From NCBI GenBank assembly GCA_001766655.1, contig MJCC01000001.1:1047961-1111960 (forward strand): 64,000 nucleotides of DNA, written 5' to 3'. Every line of letters begins with the position of its first letter. The first letter of the stretch is position 1. Positions 1 through 9,913 of the stretch are shown one piece after another. Both the position numbers and the translations under genes were made by a program. The notes under the pieces are model-generated. The model ran no database searches. It worked only from the letters and a program-made list of their open reading frames with translations, and was not told the DNA's origin. This DNA comes from Phytomonas francai. Taxonomy: Eukaryota; Euglenozoa; Kinetoplastea; Trypanosomatida; Trypanosomatidae.

Positions 1-3000
1 GCGACGACGTCGGCGAGGACGGCCGCGCGGCGGTGGGCGAGGAGGTGGGCGAGGAGGCCCTGCGCGGCCCCGCGCGCGGCGCCGTCGGCGTGCAGGAACC
101 GCCCCACCTGCAGGACCCCGACGAGCGCCGGCAGGCAGGGCAGGAGGAGCATCGGCGGGATCGCCAGCGCCGCGCCGTCGTCCGGGCCGCGCGAGGGCGG
201 CAGAAGCGCCGCCTCCTCGAGCAGGCCGACGAGCGCCGCGCGGGCGCGGGCGGGGTCGAGCGGGGCGTCCGCCGCCCTCGCGCGGCCCGCGGCGTAGAGG
301 AGGGCCTGCAGAAGGCCGAGGCTCACCTGCAGGCAGCTGTAGAGCCCCGGCAGGACGTCGGGGGCGGTCGCGTTGCGCGGCCGCCAGGCCGCGAGCCCGC
401 AAACGCCGTCCTCCAGCGCCCGCTCCGAGAGGACTTTGCTCATGCGCAGGATCGCTTGGTGCGCATCCCCGCACGAGAAGGACGGGGAAAGCAGAACCAC
501 CCCAACCTCGGCGAACAAGCGAAGCAGCGCGCGGAGGACGGGCTGGAGGAGGAGGATCGGCCCGTGCGAGATACACGACGTGAGATAATGGCAACACCAA
601 AGCACGCTGTAATAGATCTGCCCGCTCGGCGATAAACGCGGGAGGATATCGGCCGGCTCGCGGAAGAGCTCCTCAACGGAGCAGCTCGAAAAGAGCCGCT
701 GGTCAGCATCGCGTTCGTCCGGAGTACTCCCCCCGTACGAATGAAGCGCGGCTGCATTTTGCTCGCTTTTAGTATCACCAGGTGGCCGCCAAACCCCAAT
801 CCTTCGCCATCGCAGTAGGACGTGAATGAACTGAACACTCTGAACGGCGAGCGTAATGCGGGCCTGCGCAAAAGCCCCCTCGTCAACCTCACAGGAGGCG
901 AATAACGCCTCCTTTACTCCCTTTTCCTTCTCCTTTTCGCCTCCTTTTCCTTCCTGCGCATTTGCGGCAGGTCTGTTGACGGTGTAAACGCAAAACTCCG
1001 CCGCCGCGATGCACGCGCGCCGTGCGAAAAGCTCTAAAGCATGTCCGACACCCTGAGCGAGCAGAACTGTAAAAGACTCCGGCACTTCAGAATCCAAAAC
1101 CTCTGAAGAATAGGAAGTATTATCACAAGCCCGTTCAGCTGTGTCCGAGTTCATTTCAAAAGAGCCCTCTTTTTCTGCTGCTGTTGCTGTTGCGAACCCC
1201 CCGCCGTGGTATCGTCGGCGCTGCGTATAAAGCATTAGCCAATGCTCCTCCGCGGCGAACGAGGCTGTTTGCGGAACATACAGCGAAGGCCTCTGCAGCC
1301 GCTCCGTCAAATCCGAAAGATAACTTGAGCGTAAAATTTGAATCGAACGCGCGAGGTCGCTGTGAAAAGAGGACGCAGGGCTCCACGCGGGGTAATTAAC
1401 ATTTCCAAACGAAGATAGACTGCTATTTCCATTTTTTTGGCGCTGTAAACGCACGTTATAACTGGCTAAGGCTGTACGAATATAACGATCACACCAATGC
1501 AAGGCTGCCGCGAAGGCCTCGAATTCTAACGTATCATGGCGAACCCACGCCGCGTACGAGGTGTAATACCGTGAAGAAGAAGAAGAAGAAGAAGCAAACC
1601 CTGCACCTCCCCCTGTAAAAATCTCGAAAGGCTTCTGCGCAGCGCTGCTGAAGTTGCTGTTCATCGCAGCGTTACCGATAGCATACGATGCGGCGCTTTC
1701 CGAGCCCCTGCGCAAAGGGTAGTGGTAGAATACACAGGCGTGGAGGAAACTCATAAGGATAAAATTTAAGCCCTTTCCTATGGAAATCATACGCCCGCTT
1801 TCGGGAATGCCACGAAACTTTCGAGCAGAGAGAGGAGGTAGGAACTGGGATGAAGGCCTGCGAGGCTCACTGACGTCATTCTCGCGAAAGAGATCCCAGC
1901 CGCTGTATTGCGCAAGAAAACGAATCATCGCCACGCATAATGGCGGCGGTAATGTATGCGGAAGAGCGGCATAATGATGCGCCAAGGTTGAACTCGGGTG
2001 AAGATTCCCCAGCGAACGCATGGCCACGGGGCCGAACCCCTCATCGACGTGGGAGGAGGCCTCGTTCGGAGCTCGACTTGAAGACATTTTGGGAGCCACT
2101 TTATTCGCGTGTTCATAACTGAGCTCCGCTCGGGTATTCGCCAGCCCCGATGCGGACACGGATACCGACGACGACGACGCAAATGGCATCTGCGGAGGAG
2201 CCTGCTCGTGGGCTTCAAACGGCCCGAGGATCTTTTCCCGCGCCCGCAGCTCGTCCTCCCGCGAGTGAATCAACGTTTGCGTACGGGAAAGCACCGCGGC
2301 CCACCGTGCGGCCTGCCGAACGCGGTGGAAGGCCTCCTCGTTCAGCGGCGAGGCGCTCTCGGCGCGCGGGGAGGGAAAGAGGTCCCAGCACCCGATCACC
2401 GCGCACTCCACGAGCTGCGTGAGGAGCTCGTAGACGTCCTCGCGCGGGGCGGCGGCGCCGCCGCTCTCCGGCCCGGCCTCGCTCATCACCCACGCGGCGT
2501 GAAAGGCCGTCGAGGCGGGGCCGCGCGGCGGCGGAAGCCCGGAGAGGGGAAAATAGCGGTAGACCAAAAAGGAAAAAACCCGCCGCTGGATCGCCCGTGA
2601 GCAGCGCGCGACCGTCGCCCGGAGCGCGGCAACCACCAAAAAGGCCAGTTTAGGCCCCACCTCGGAGGAAAAAACGGGGATTAAAACCCGCCCGACAAGG
2701 CGATCCGCATCCGCAAGGGAAAAATGGAGCGTCGTGGAGGGCTGGGCGAGGAGGTGGAGGAGAAAAAGTGCGGCGTCCGGGAGTGCCTCCTGCACGATCA
2801 CGGCCGTCGTCCCGCCGGCCATGGAGGGAAGGGTGGGTTTCCCTCGCAAATGAAAGAGCTTCTTGGAAGGACAGGAAGTGGAGGAGGCGTTCTGCCTCGC
2901 CCTCTCCGCCTCCGCGAGCGATCCTGACGGTGGAATCCCTTTTTCGAAACACGCCGCGCCATCGGTATCGAAGGAGTTGGTGGCAGTGCCCACGAAAAAA

Positions 3001-5339
3001 GCCTCCTGCAGGGCGGTGAAAAGGAGCTCTACTGGTCGACGTAATAGGGCGCGCTCCTCCTCAGATTCCTCCGGGCTGCGCTCGCGCGAGGGAGAGGCCC
3101 GCGGCCGCTTTCCCCCGAGCTGAACGACGGAGTCGTTTCCCTCTTCTTTCGTTCCTCCCTCGTTATTACTATGATGGGTATTATACCTATCGACCCTTTG
3201 CTCACACGGTGCATTCTGCGAATGCGAAGGAGGCCGCAGCTGGGCCACGTAGGCGCCCGAGGTCGCGCAGGCGAGGTACCAAACCACGGCGCCGAAGTCA
3301 AAGACCTCCCTCAACGCCGCAGCCCCGGCGCTGTGAAAGAGCTCTCGCCGCGAGAGCACGCTATAATGGTGTCTTGGCTGGGTGAAAAAGAGAAAGGCCA
3401 TCGGCAGTATCACCTCGTGCAGGATGAGAATCGCAAAAGCCCTCGGCATGATGTTCTCGAGAGACTGGACGGCAAAAACCCCTACCGATGGATGCGGATT
3501 CCCTCGCAAAGAGGGCTCGCCTTCAGCACCCGCCTCTAGAGGGTGATTCGCCCTATCGGAAGGCTCCTCCCCTTTGGCTTTTCTTGTATGCATCACGAGA
3601 GAAGGCTGCAAAGTACCCCCCCTCCCCATACTCGCCTCATTTGTGCAAGCCCTCTCCTTGCTCGTATTATCCCCACCCCTCCCATCTTTCCCCACAGTTG
3701 GGGGGGTGGAAGTACCGTCCAGAGCACCCTCTTCACCCTCCCGATCGCGCCGGAGGCCCTTTAGCATATCCAAGCGAACGCAAATGCCGAGAACAGCGGA
3801 GAAGTTCAAACAAAGCTGCGCGGTTATAAAGGACAAGGCCTCCGAACGCCAAACCTCCTTCCGCTGCGTGAGCGGGAGGAAGAAGAAATTACAGAGGAGC
3901 TTGACGAGGTCAAACGGGCGGCGGGCCACGCGCGGGTGGTCGTATTGAATACTCACGACTAAATAGCGTAAAGCGCGCAGGCAATTCGCCTCCAATCGCA
4001 GTGCCGCCGTCGGGGTTTCCGCCGTATGAAGCTGACGGACTATTCGAATCAGACGATCCACTAAATCGCCTGCGGAAAGGGGGATATCCTCGGGAATTGG
4101 AGTACGGGAGCGATCAAGTGGGTCATTGGAGTTCAACCCCTCCTCCGTCTCCTCTCTCAGCTCCTCGGCATCATCGGAAAGGCAGGAGGAAATCTGAGGA
4201 AGAGTAAATAGCATGCAAAGTGCGGCGGCATAGGTCGTAGCGTCATCGGTCCCCACTGTGGATCTCCAGGAAGCCGCAGAAGGGCTAAAAGGGGACATAA
4301 AATTCGGAAATTGAAGCTCCTCTTTGCAGAGCAGCACGTCTTTCTCGATATTCTCCACGGAGCGCTCGATCAGGCCGACTAAGCGCACGCAAAGCTGCTT
4401 TACGAAGTCATTCGGGAGGTTTCGGATGTACCCCTGCCAGTGCAGTATTTCCTGCAATATTGCAATGTACTCCGTCGCAATCGCGGGCAAAAGCACCTCG
4501 CTCTGGAGCACCTCGAGCACGTGTTGGCAAAGGCAGAGCAGCGGAGAGGCCTGCTTCCACAGCAAAGGTGCCATGCTCGCCGAGGAGATCGTCGCTGAGG
4601 GGGAACAGAACGAGGAAAAAGAAGAGGACGCAAAGCCCTCGCCGGCAGCATCCCCGCTCCCCTCCCCTGAGCTCATACGGAGCGCGGGAAACCCCCCTAT
4701 CGCCGAATCCACATCCCCCGACTCGCATGGAGGCAAATCCAACCTGCCGTAGTCCCCGCTGCCGTTATTAGTAGTAGTATTGCTATTCATATAAATATTT
4801 ACGCTATGGTCAGCCATCAAAGAAGCCACCACCTCCTCCGGCTTCGAGGCGGCGAGGCCCTCCGTCGGCGGAAGATATCGATGAAGGGCCTGTATGAGCT
4901 GCCTAAACGGCGTAATGACCTCCTGCCGTAGCCTTCGCGCGAGAAAAGCATGATCTTCCTGCGCAAAACCGGCTGCCCCCTCCTTAGAAGAGGAAGAGGG
5001 CGGTGGATATGAATTGGATTGGGGTGCTTTTTTTGTTCGCTTCACCACCACCGCCGCTGCGTATTGCTTGAGAATCGGTATCACGACCTGATTTAAGCAA
5101 AGAATGAGAATATTCCCACAGACGTGTTGGCCGAGGAGAGCTTGAAGATGAACACCATGCTCGTTCGAAGTGGATTCAAAAAAAGTCACGAATTGCGAAA
5201 TACACGCGCCGAACTCCGCACAATGCGCTAGACGACGAGAGGAAGAGGAGCCCGCCGGAAGAGCGTGAATTTGCTGAACAATAGCGTTAAGCTGATGACG
5301 TAAGACGTCAGCATCGGATTGGGAAATAAAAGATGGCAT
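1..5339 (-). CDS. giant alpha-helical protein, function unknown, 3' end outside window
   Basis: An open frame starts at an ATG (5337-5339) and stays open for 1779 codons to the left edge of the window; I checked every triplet in this frame and found no stop. The N terminus reads MPSFISQSDADVLRHQ. The translation is mostly Leu/Ala-rich amphipathic stretches (for example around 4300-4480, 3260-3440, 2420-2700 and 1-450) separated by Ser/Gly/Glu-rich spacers, which resembles HEAT/ARM-type helical scaffolds such as nucleoporins, karyopherins or TTI1-like proteins. I do not recognise a specific family and see no catalytic motif or signal peptide. GC rises sharply toward the left edge. The gene is the last one of the minus-strand cluster in this window. 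The open frame is seen directly; the helical-repeat idea is inference from composition. Confidence 0.85.
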   Translation of the reverse strand, partial: MPSFISQSDADVLRHQLNAIVQQIHALPAGSSSSRRLAHCAEFGACISQFVTFFESTSNEHGVHLQALLGQHVCGNILILCLNQVVIPILKQYAAAVVVKRTKKAPQSNSYPPPSSSSKEGAAGFAQEDHAFLARRLRQEVITPFRQLIQALHRYLPPTEGLAASKPEEVVASLMADHSVNIYMNSNTTTNNGSGDYGRLDLPPCESGDVDSAIGGFPALRMSSGEGSGDAAGEGFASSSFSSFCSPSATISSASMAPLLWKQASPLLCLCQHVLEVLQSEVLLPAIATEYIAILQEILHWQGYIRNLPNDFVKQLCVRLVGLIERSVENIEKDVLLCKEELQFPNFMSPFSPSAASWRSTVGTDDATTYAAALCMLFTLPQISSCLSDDAEELREETEEGLNSNDPLDRSRTPIPEDIPLSAGDLVDRLIRIVRQLHTAETPTAALRLEANCLRALRYLVVSIQYDHPRVARRPFDLVKLLCNFFFLPLTQRKEVWRSEALSFITAQLCLNFSAVLGICVRLDMLKGLRRDREGEEGALDGTSTPPTVGKDGRGGDNTSKERACTNEASMGRGGTLQPSLVMHTRKAKGEEPSDRANHPLEAGAEGEPSLRGNPHPSVGVFAVQSLENIMPRAFAILILHEVILPMAFLFFTQPRHHYSVLSRRELFHSAGAAALREVFDFGAVVWYLACATSGAYVAQLRPPSHSQNAPCEQRVDRYNTHHSNNEGGTKEEGNDSVVQLGGKRPRASPSRERSPEESEEERALLRRPVELLFTALQEAFFVGTATNSFDTDGAACFEKGIPPSGSLAEAERARQNASSTSCPSKKLFHLRGKPTLPSMAGGTTAVIVQEALPDAALFLLHLLAQPSTTLHFSLADADRLVGRVLIPVFSSEVGPKLAFLVVAALRATVARCSRAIQRRVFSFLVYRYFPLSGLPPPRGPASTAFHAAWVMSEAGPESGGAAAPREDVYELLTQLVECAVIGCWDLFPSPRAESASPLNEEAFHRVRQAARWAAVLSRTQTLIHSREDELRAREKILGPFEAHEQAPPQMPFASSSSVSVSASGLANTRAELSYEHANKVAPKMSSSRAPNEASSHVDEGFGPVAMRSLGNLHPSSTLAHHYAALPHTLPPPLCVAMIRFLAQYSGWDLFRENDVSEPRRPSSQFLPPLSARKFRGIPESGRMISIGKGLNFILMSFLHACVFYHYPLRRGSESAASYAIGNAAMNSNFSSAAQKPFEIFTGGGAGFASSSSSSSRYYTSYAAWVRHDTLEFEAFAAALHWCDRYIRTALASYNVRLQRQKNGNSSLSSFGNVNYPAWSPASSFHSDLARSIQILRSSYLSDLTERLQRPSLYVPQTASFAAEEHWLMLYTQRRRYHGGGFATATAAEKEGSFEMNSDTAERACDNTSYSSEVLDSEVPESFTVLLAQGVGHALELFARRACIAAAEFCVYTVNRPAANAQEGKGGEKEKEKGVKEALFASCEVDEGAFAQARITLAVQSVQFIHVLLRWRRIGVWRPPGDTKSEQNAAALHSYGGSTPDERDADQRLFSSCSVEELFREPADILPRLSPSGQIYYSVLWCCHYLTSCISHGPILLLQPVLRALLRLFAEVGVVLLSPSFSCGDAHQAILRMSKVLSERALEDGVCGLAAWRPRNATAPDVLPGLYSCLQVSLGLLQALLYAAGRARAADAPLDPARARAALVGLLEEAALLPPSRGPDDGAALAIPPMLLLPCLPALVGVLQVGRFLHADGAARGAAQGLLAHLLAHRRAAVLADVV

Positions 5340-5943
5340 GAAGTGCGAAAATATGCATAGATATATACGATAAATAGTAGTATCTTCTCCTCTTTAGAGA
5401 CACCCTATACACCCTTTCTGATGATTTTTTGCGCCCCTCACAAGGTATCTGTGTTCAATAGAAATCTGAATTGTTGAGTATTTCTACCTCTATGTATTTT
5501 TGTTGTTCTATGTAAATATGAAAATATGTGAATCTTTTCCCGTGCACAGAAGCGTATTACGTTAACTTCGCTATGGCGCCTTCGCAGCGCATCCACACGA
5601 TACAACTGTGAAAGGAAAGGTTTGGAAATGAAAACGGTGGACCTACACAGCCTCACCACGAGACAAAGAAGTCATATTTTAGAAATAATGTAAAATTACT
5701 GAAACCATAAGTGATATATAGATAGCAAGACAATTTTATTGTCAGCAATATATATATATATATATATTCAAGGGAAATGAAAAAAAATAATGCTAGAAAT
5801 ACCGCCATTACAGTTTACCGATTGAGGCATCAAACAGGGGAACAAACCTGAATATTACGAAAAACAGTCAAGAAACAACCAACAACAGCAATCCCAGCAC
5901 TCCCTCCTTTTCCTTCTTTTTCACAAGATTAAGGTGCTGGGTA
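5340..5943. other. intergenic, AT-rich
   Basis: This 604-base spacer lies between the ankyrin/RING gene (upstream in transcription) and the giant gene. It is AT-rich, contains a TA repeat at 5748-5768 and no convincing ORF. It should hold the 3' UTR of the first gene and the 5' UTR of the second. Confidence 0.6.
5748..5768. repeat. (TA)n microsatellite
   Basis: An uninterrupted AT/TA tract of about 21 bases, located 175-195 bases beyond the stop of the ankyrin/RING gene, so probably in its 3' UTR. Confidence 0.9.
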
Positions 5944-8127
5944 TTACTCAGCAACCTCCTCCGTTCCCAGGGCCCTCTCATGGCAAACGGGGCATAAGAA
6001 AAAATCTAGCTGCAGAGCAGATTCCCTGGGGGGGGCTTGCGCGGTCGGTTTTGAATTACTCTCCGCGTATTTCAAGGCCCCGACGCCTCCCCGGCAGTGG
6101 TTTTTATAGGCCCCCGCGCAACCCCCGCAGAGCGGACGATGCCGGCAGGGCAGCAAACCCACCGTCGCCACGTTCACCCCGCATAAAAGGCAGTTCGAAG
6201 GCGCGGGAGGCGGGGACTCGTTGGGCCCAAAAAGATCTTCCCACCACGAGTCCCCCTGCGATGCCTTTGGCGAGCACACGGGCAGGTTATCTGGATCGCT
6301 CAAGAAGGCCTCCACGGCCTCGGAGAGGCGGGCCTGCAGGAAAATCAACAGGTCGTAAAGCGAAAACGGCCCGTTGGAGTCCCCACCGCCGGACGAAGGT
6401 CGACAAACCGACGCGATGATCTCCGGCCGGACTAAACCCGTCCGTCGATCCTGAACCAACGCCTTAAAGCAAGCGTAATTCAAGGCCGCCGTCGACGACG
6501 ATGAGGAAGGCGAAGTAGTAAAATTCGGAAGAGAGGCAAAGGGTTCTTGATGAACTGGCTGCACATCCTCAGCGACATCCAGCAGGTAGACCCTTGGCTG
6601 TGCGAGATAACCCCCATTGGAAAACGACGAAAACGGTCCTGCGTCTTCTGAGCCGTACTGTGATGAAGAGTTTGCCTCATACGGATCGAAAAAGGTAATT
6701 TTAACAGGAATCATCAGCATCAGCTGCGTGTCTATGGCGTCCAAAGGCGAGGTATTCATGGTGGTGGTGGTGATGGATGTAGATGAGCGCTCCCCTGGAC
6801 TCCTTCCCGTGGAGTGAGGAGAGCAAGGGGTCACCCCGAGGTAGGGGTATGCATTGTATAGGTGATCCCGCGCGCTGGCGGGTCGAGGAAAAGAAGAGGA
6901 GAAGACTCCACCGCCCTTTTTGAGTTCCCGAAAAATCGGAATATGCCCCGTCGCATTATGGTGCGCACTCTCATACTTAAACAAGTCATCCCCGAACCGC
7001 GAAAAATCCTGCAGAACGCGGTAGATAAGCAGCCATTGGGGTGTTCGTTTCTCCAAGACATCTCGGAAATACCCGGGCGAGGATCGCGAGTGATGATGGC
7101 GAAGGTGATCGCTAGCAGAGCCGATTAAACCGACTTCAGTGGAAAAGGGAAACCCATACGGGCTCGAGGGCCCCACCATCGGTGGAACCCGCTCGAAGTT
7201 TTGAATCATCACCACGCGAACGAAATCGAGTAGATTATGGCAAGCCAAATGATCCTGCGCACTTGGGATAATAGCGCCACTAAGAGGATCAATATATAGC
7301 GCCTTTCGCGAGATCGCGTAGATGCCGATATTCTGCATATCAATCAGCGCGCGATACCGTTTTGACTGCGAGGAAGACGAAAGAGGAGAAGGAGACTCTA
7401 AGGCGTGGTCGACAATAAGGATCACCGGCGTGTAGTAAACGACGTTTTCGAAGCGGTACGGCAGGGGGCCGCGGATCTCATAGTGATGGCGGCATTGGCT
7501 ATAGGAAAACCCATTCTTGTAGGCCGCGCGAAAGGCCTGTAGATCGCTATCCGGGAGCCTTTCCAGGTGGGTCAAGTCCTGATGGGGGTAGGGCGTCTTG
7601 CTCGGCAAAGCTGTCCCCACGTCCGCAAATGCACACGACGGCGGCGGCAGCGTCGAGGGGGAAGGAAAAGGCACGGCGGGCGCGGCGGCCCGCTCGCGGC
7701 GGCGGATCTCCTCGCGGAGAAATGCCGCGCACCGCTGGCCGGCCGCTGTCGTCGCGCGCTCGGCGAGGTCGAGCGGGGTCTCACCGAGGGCGTTCCCCCG
7801 GAGCGGCGCCGCACGCACGCCGACGAGGTACCGCAGCGCGCCCTCGGCGGCGATCCGCACGCAGAGGTGGACGGGGGTGTCCGCGAGGGCCCCGGACGGC
7901 GTCCCGGGGTCGGCCCCGAACTCCTCGCAGAGCAGCCGGATCACCGCCGCACGCCGGTCCTCGCCGCGGCCGAGCTCCGCCAACTCCGCCCGCCCCCCGC
8001 CCGCGATGGCGGTCGCGAGCAGCGTGCAGCCCGCGGCCGCGCTCGGCTCGTCAACGCGGCCTGGGTGCGCGCGCAGCCAGCGCCGGAGCGCCTCGACCTT
8101 CCCCTCCGACGCGAGCTGGAACTCCAT
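5944..8127 (-). CDS. ankyrin-repeat / C3HC4 RING-finger protein (candidate E3 ubiquitin ligase)
   Basis: The frame encodes 727 residues from an ATG at 8125-8127. Residues about 1-150 have ankyrin-like features, for example TPVHLCVRIAAEGALRYL and GNALGETPLDLAERA. A conserved-looking middle follows (about 185-320, with SYSQCRHHYEIRGPLPYRFE). The C terminus (about 643-720) carries the spacing of a RING finger: CLLC, then PCRH, then LCGGC, then CPVC, that is C-x2-C, C-x-H, C-x2-C and C-x2-C, with a long loop before the last pair. RING proteins usually bind an E2 enzyme and promote ubiquitin transfer, with ankyrin repeats giving substrate binding; this role is inferred. The first ~170 codons are much more GC-rich than the rest. 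A C/T-rich stretch lies directly before the ATG. Confidence 0.8.
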   Translation of the reverse strand: MEFQLASEGKVEALRRWLRAHPGRVDEPSAAAGCTLLATAIAGGGRAELAELGRGEDRRAAVIRLLCEEFGADPGTPSGALADTPVHLCVRIAAEGALRYLVGVRAAPLRGNALGETPLDLAERATTAAGQRCAAFLREEIRRRERAAAPAVPFPSPSTLPPPSCAFADVGTALPSKTPYPHQDLTHLERLPDSDLQAFRAAYKNGFSYSQCRHHYEIRGPLPYRFENVVYYTPVILIVDHALESPSPLSSSSQSKRYRALIDMQNIGIYAISRKALYIDPLSGAIIPSAQDHLACHNLLDFVRVVMIQNFERVPPMVGPSSPYGFPFSTEVGLIGSASDHLRHHHSRSSPGYFRDVLEKRTPQWLLIYRVLQDFSRFGDDLFKYESAHHNATGHIPIFRELKKGGGVFSSSFPRPASARDHLYNAYPYLGVTPCSPHSTGRSPGERSSTSITTTTMNTSPLDAIDTQLMLMIPVKITFFDPYEANSSSQYGSEDAGPFSSFSNGGYLAQPRVYLLDVAEDVQPVHQEPFASLPNFTTSPSSSSSTAALNYACFKALVQDRRTGLVRPEIIASVCRPSSGGGDSNGPFSLYDLLIFLQARLSEAVEAFLSDPDNLPVCSPKASQGDSWWEDLFGPNESPPPAPSNCLLCGVNVATVGLLPCRHRPLCGGCAGAYKNHCRGGVGALKYAESNSKPTAQAPPRESALQLDFFLCPVCHERALGTEEVAE

Positions 8128-9913
8128 CCGGGGGAGGGGGGAGGAAAGGAGGCTGGAGGGCCCCTTCCTCTCTCTTGTAGAGGTTTGTGCAGGGGTCAGC
8201 CCGGCAAGCCACGCCCACCGTCACCCCCTGTCACACCCATGCAGGCCCTCGTGTGAAGCCTCCGCGGCGGGAGCGCAAGGCGTCGACCGGCGGTGGCGCA
8301 AAACGACGCGAAAGGGAGGACGCGCCACTCGGAATAGGGCCTCGGATGTTGACACGGGGGGGGGGGTCTCTTACTTGTGGGATGGAATGCTTCCAATAGG
8401 TTTCGCAGACGCGTGCGTTGGATTGATAAAGAAGCTCGCCTACTCTCGAGCGCTCCCAAATGCAATATAGTAAATGCTGATCGAAAGGAAACTTTAAAAA
8501 AACGCAAAAGAGACAGTAAAGTGCGAACATCAGGAGTATCAATTAGCACAAAAGGGCACTTTTGCACCCTATTGGATTCGTATTTGTATCATTTCTTTTC
8601 GCATTAAAAAAAAATGATCACAGATACGAACCACACTATAAGACCAAAATTTTCGTGCCCTTTTGGTTGCCTTCCATCGCCCCACGGAATTTTTGTGTAT
8701 TACTCAAATTCCGGATTCGTAAAGGTATATAAATAGATAGAATAGTAGAGACAATTGTTTTTTTATTCTGAACACATAGGTAAAGAAGCTATTTTTTCCC
8801 AGATTTTTCATAATGGTGCATCAGGTTAACCAAAACAAAATATAAGACAAAAAGTAAATGAAATTGATGAATCGTAAAATTCGTAAGACGGCATTCTTTT
8901 AGAGTTTTTGGCAAGGTTTATTTGCCCTCCTGCTTCCTTTCAAGAAAAGTGGAGAGTAACCTCTGTCAATCCACTTAGACACCAGAAGCAGTAGCTTCAT
9001 TTTCCCCACATATAGAACACAAACGCTATCGTAACTCTTAAACAACCATCCCTAGCAGTCAAATATGATTGTCGTACAGTAGAAATTTGATAATTCTATT
9101 CATTTACTCTTAACTAGGATATGGAAGGTGGCAGGCTCTCCCAGAGTTTCGTGGAAAATATTAAGCGCAGTTTGAGTACAATAAGTAATATTTTCCTCCA
9201 TATCGCACAGACTGGAAAGTGCGTTTCATTCATGCTGTGAGAGCTATGAGCGCATCAATCTTTTCTTTCTGTTTGTGCCCGCTCTTACATGTGCTTCCAT
9301 TTTTGAGACGCGCCTGAATATTGAGAAGTTAATAGAGTTCCCTGATCGCCAGCTCATCATTTGACTGAGACCGATTTACATAAATAACCTGTACACTGTG
9401 TGAATACACTTTAATTTATCAAAAGAAGATAGATAAAAGTAATGTAAAAAAAAAAATAGAAAACTCAGCTGCATCTTTTTAGGTGTTCGTAAATACACAG
9501 GAAAACGGCTACTTGCATGTCGTACTATACAGTAATTCTTGAATAATTCATATGCTTTCAAGGCTGCAACATCCCAAAAAAACGATAGTCGTATATACGC
9601 GCATGTCTATAACGTCACCAGCTTCCAAGAATAAGAAAAGTGATGGGAAGCATCTTTCGCACATAGCGCTAACTCGTAAGCTCCACCCGTTATAGTTCGG
9701 AAATAATAATAATAATTCTACTTCATCCACGCCTGTAATAGTTAACATAATAACGAAGCCTAACATTACGAACAATAAATTTAGTACCATACCCTGTTAA
9801 ACAAACTCGCTTTATTATACACTTTCCTATCTAAAAATAAAAAGTATATATATACAACGATTAACGTGTTCTTTTGGTTTTGCTTTCAACCTTACACCTT
9901 CTATCCTCCAGGG
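8128..9913. other. intergenic, no supported gene
   Basis: The 1786-base spacer is GC-rich next to the RING gene start (8128-8380) and AT-rich beyond. It contains a run of 11 G at 8356-8366 (C on the sense strand, 229 bases before the ATG). A minus-strand ATG ORF of 80 codons (9548-9790) with hydrophobic, TTA-rich content lies 123 bases past the COG1-like stop. Its composition matches the spacer, so I do not call it a gene. Confidence 0.5.

Noticed and set aside
7598..8470. 290-codon plus-strand open frame at the RING gene start
   Set aside because: Shadow of the ankyrin-coding part; Ser/Arg/Pro-rich with no domain.
9548..9790. 80-residue minus-strand ATG ORF past the COG1-like stop
   Set aside because: AT-rich, TTA-rich composition of the spacer and no recognisable feature; probably 3' UTR.
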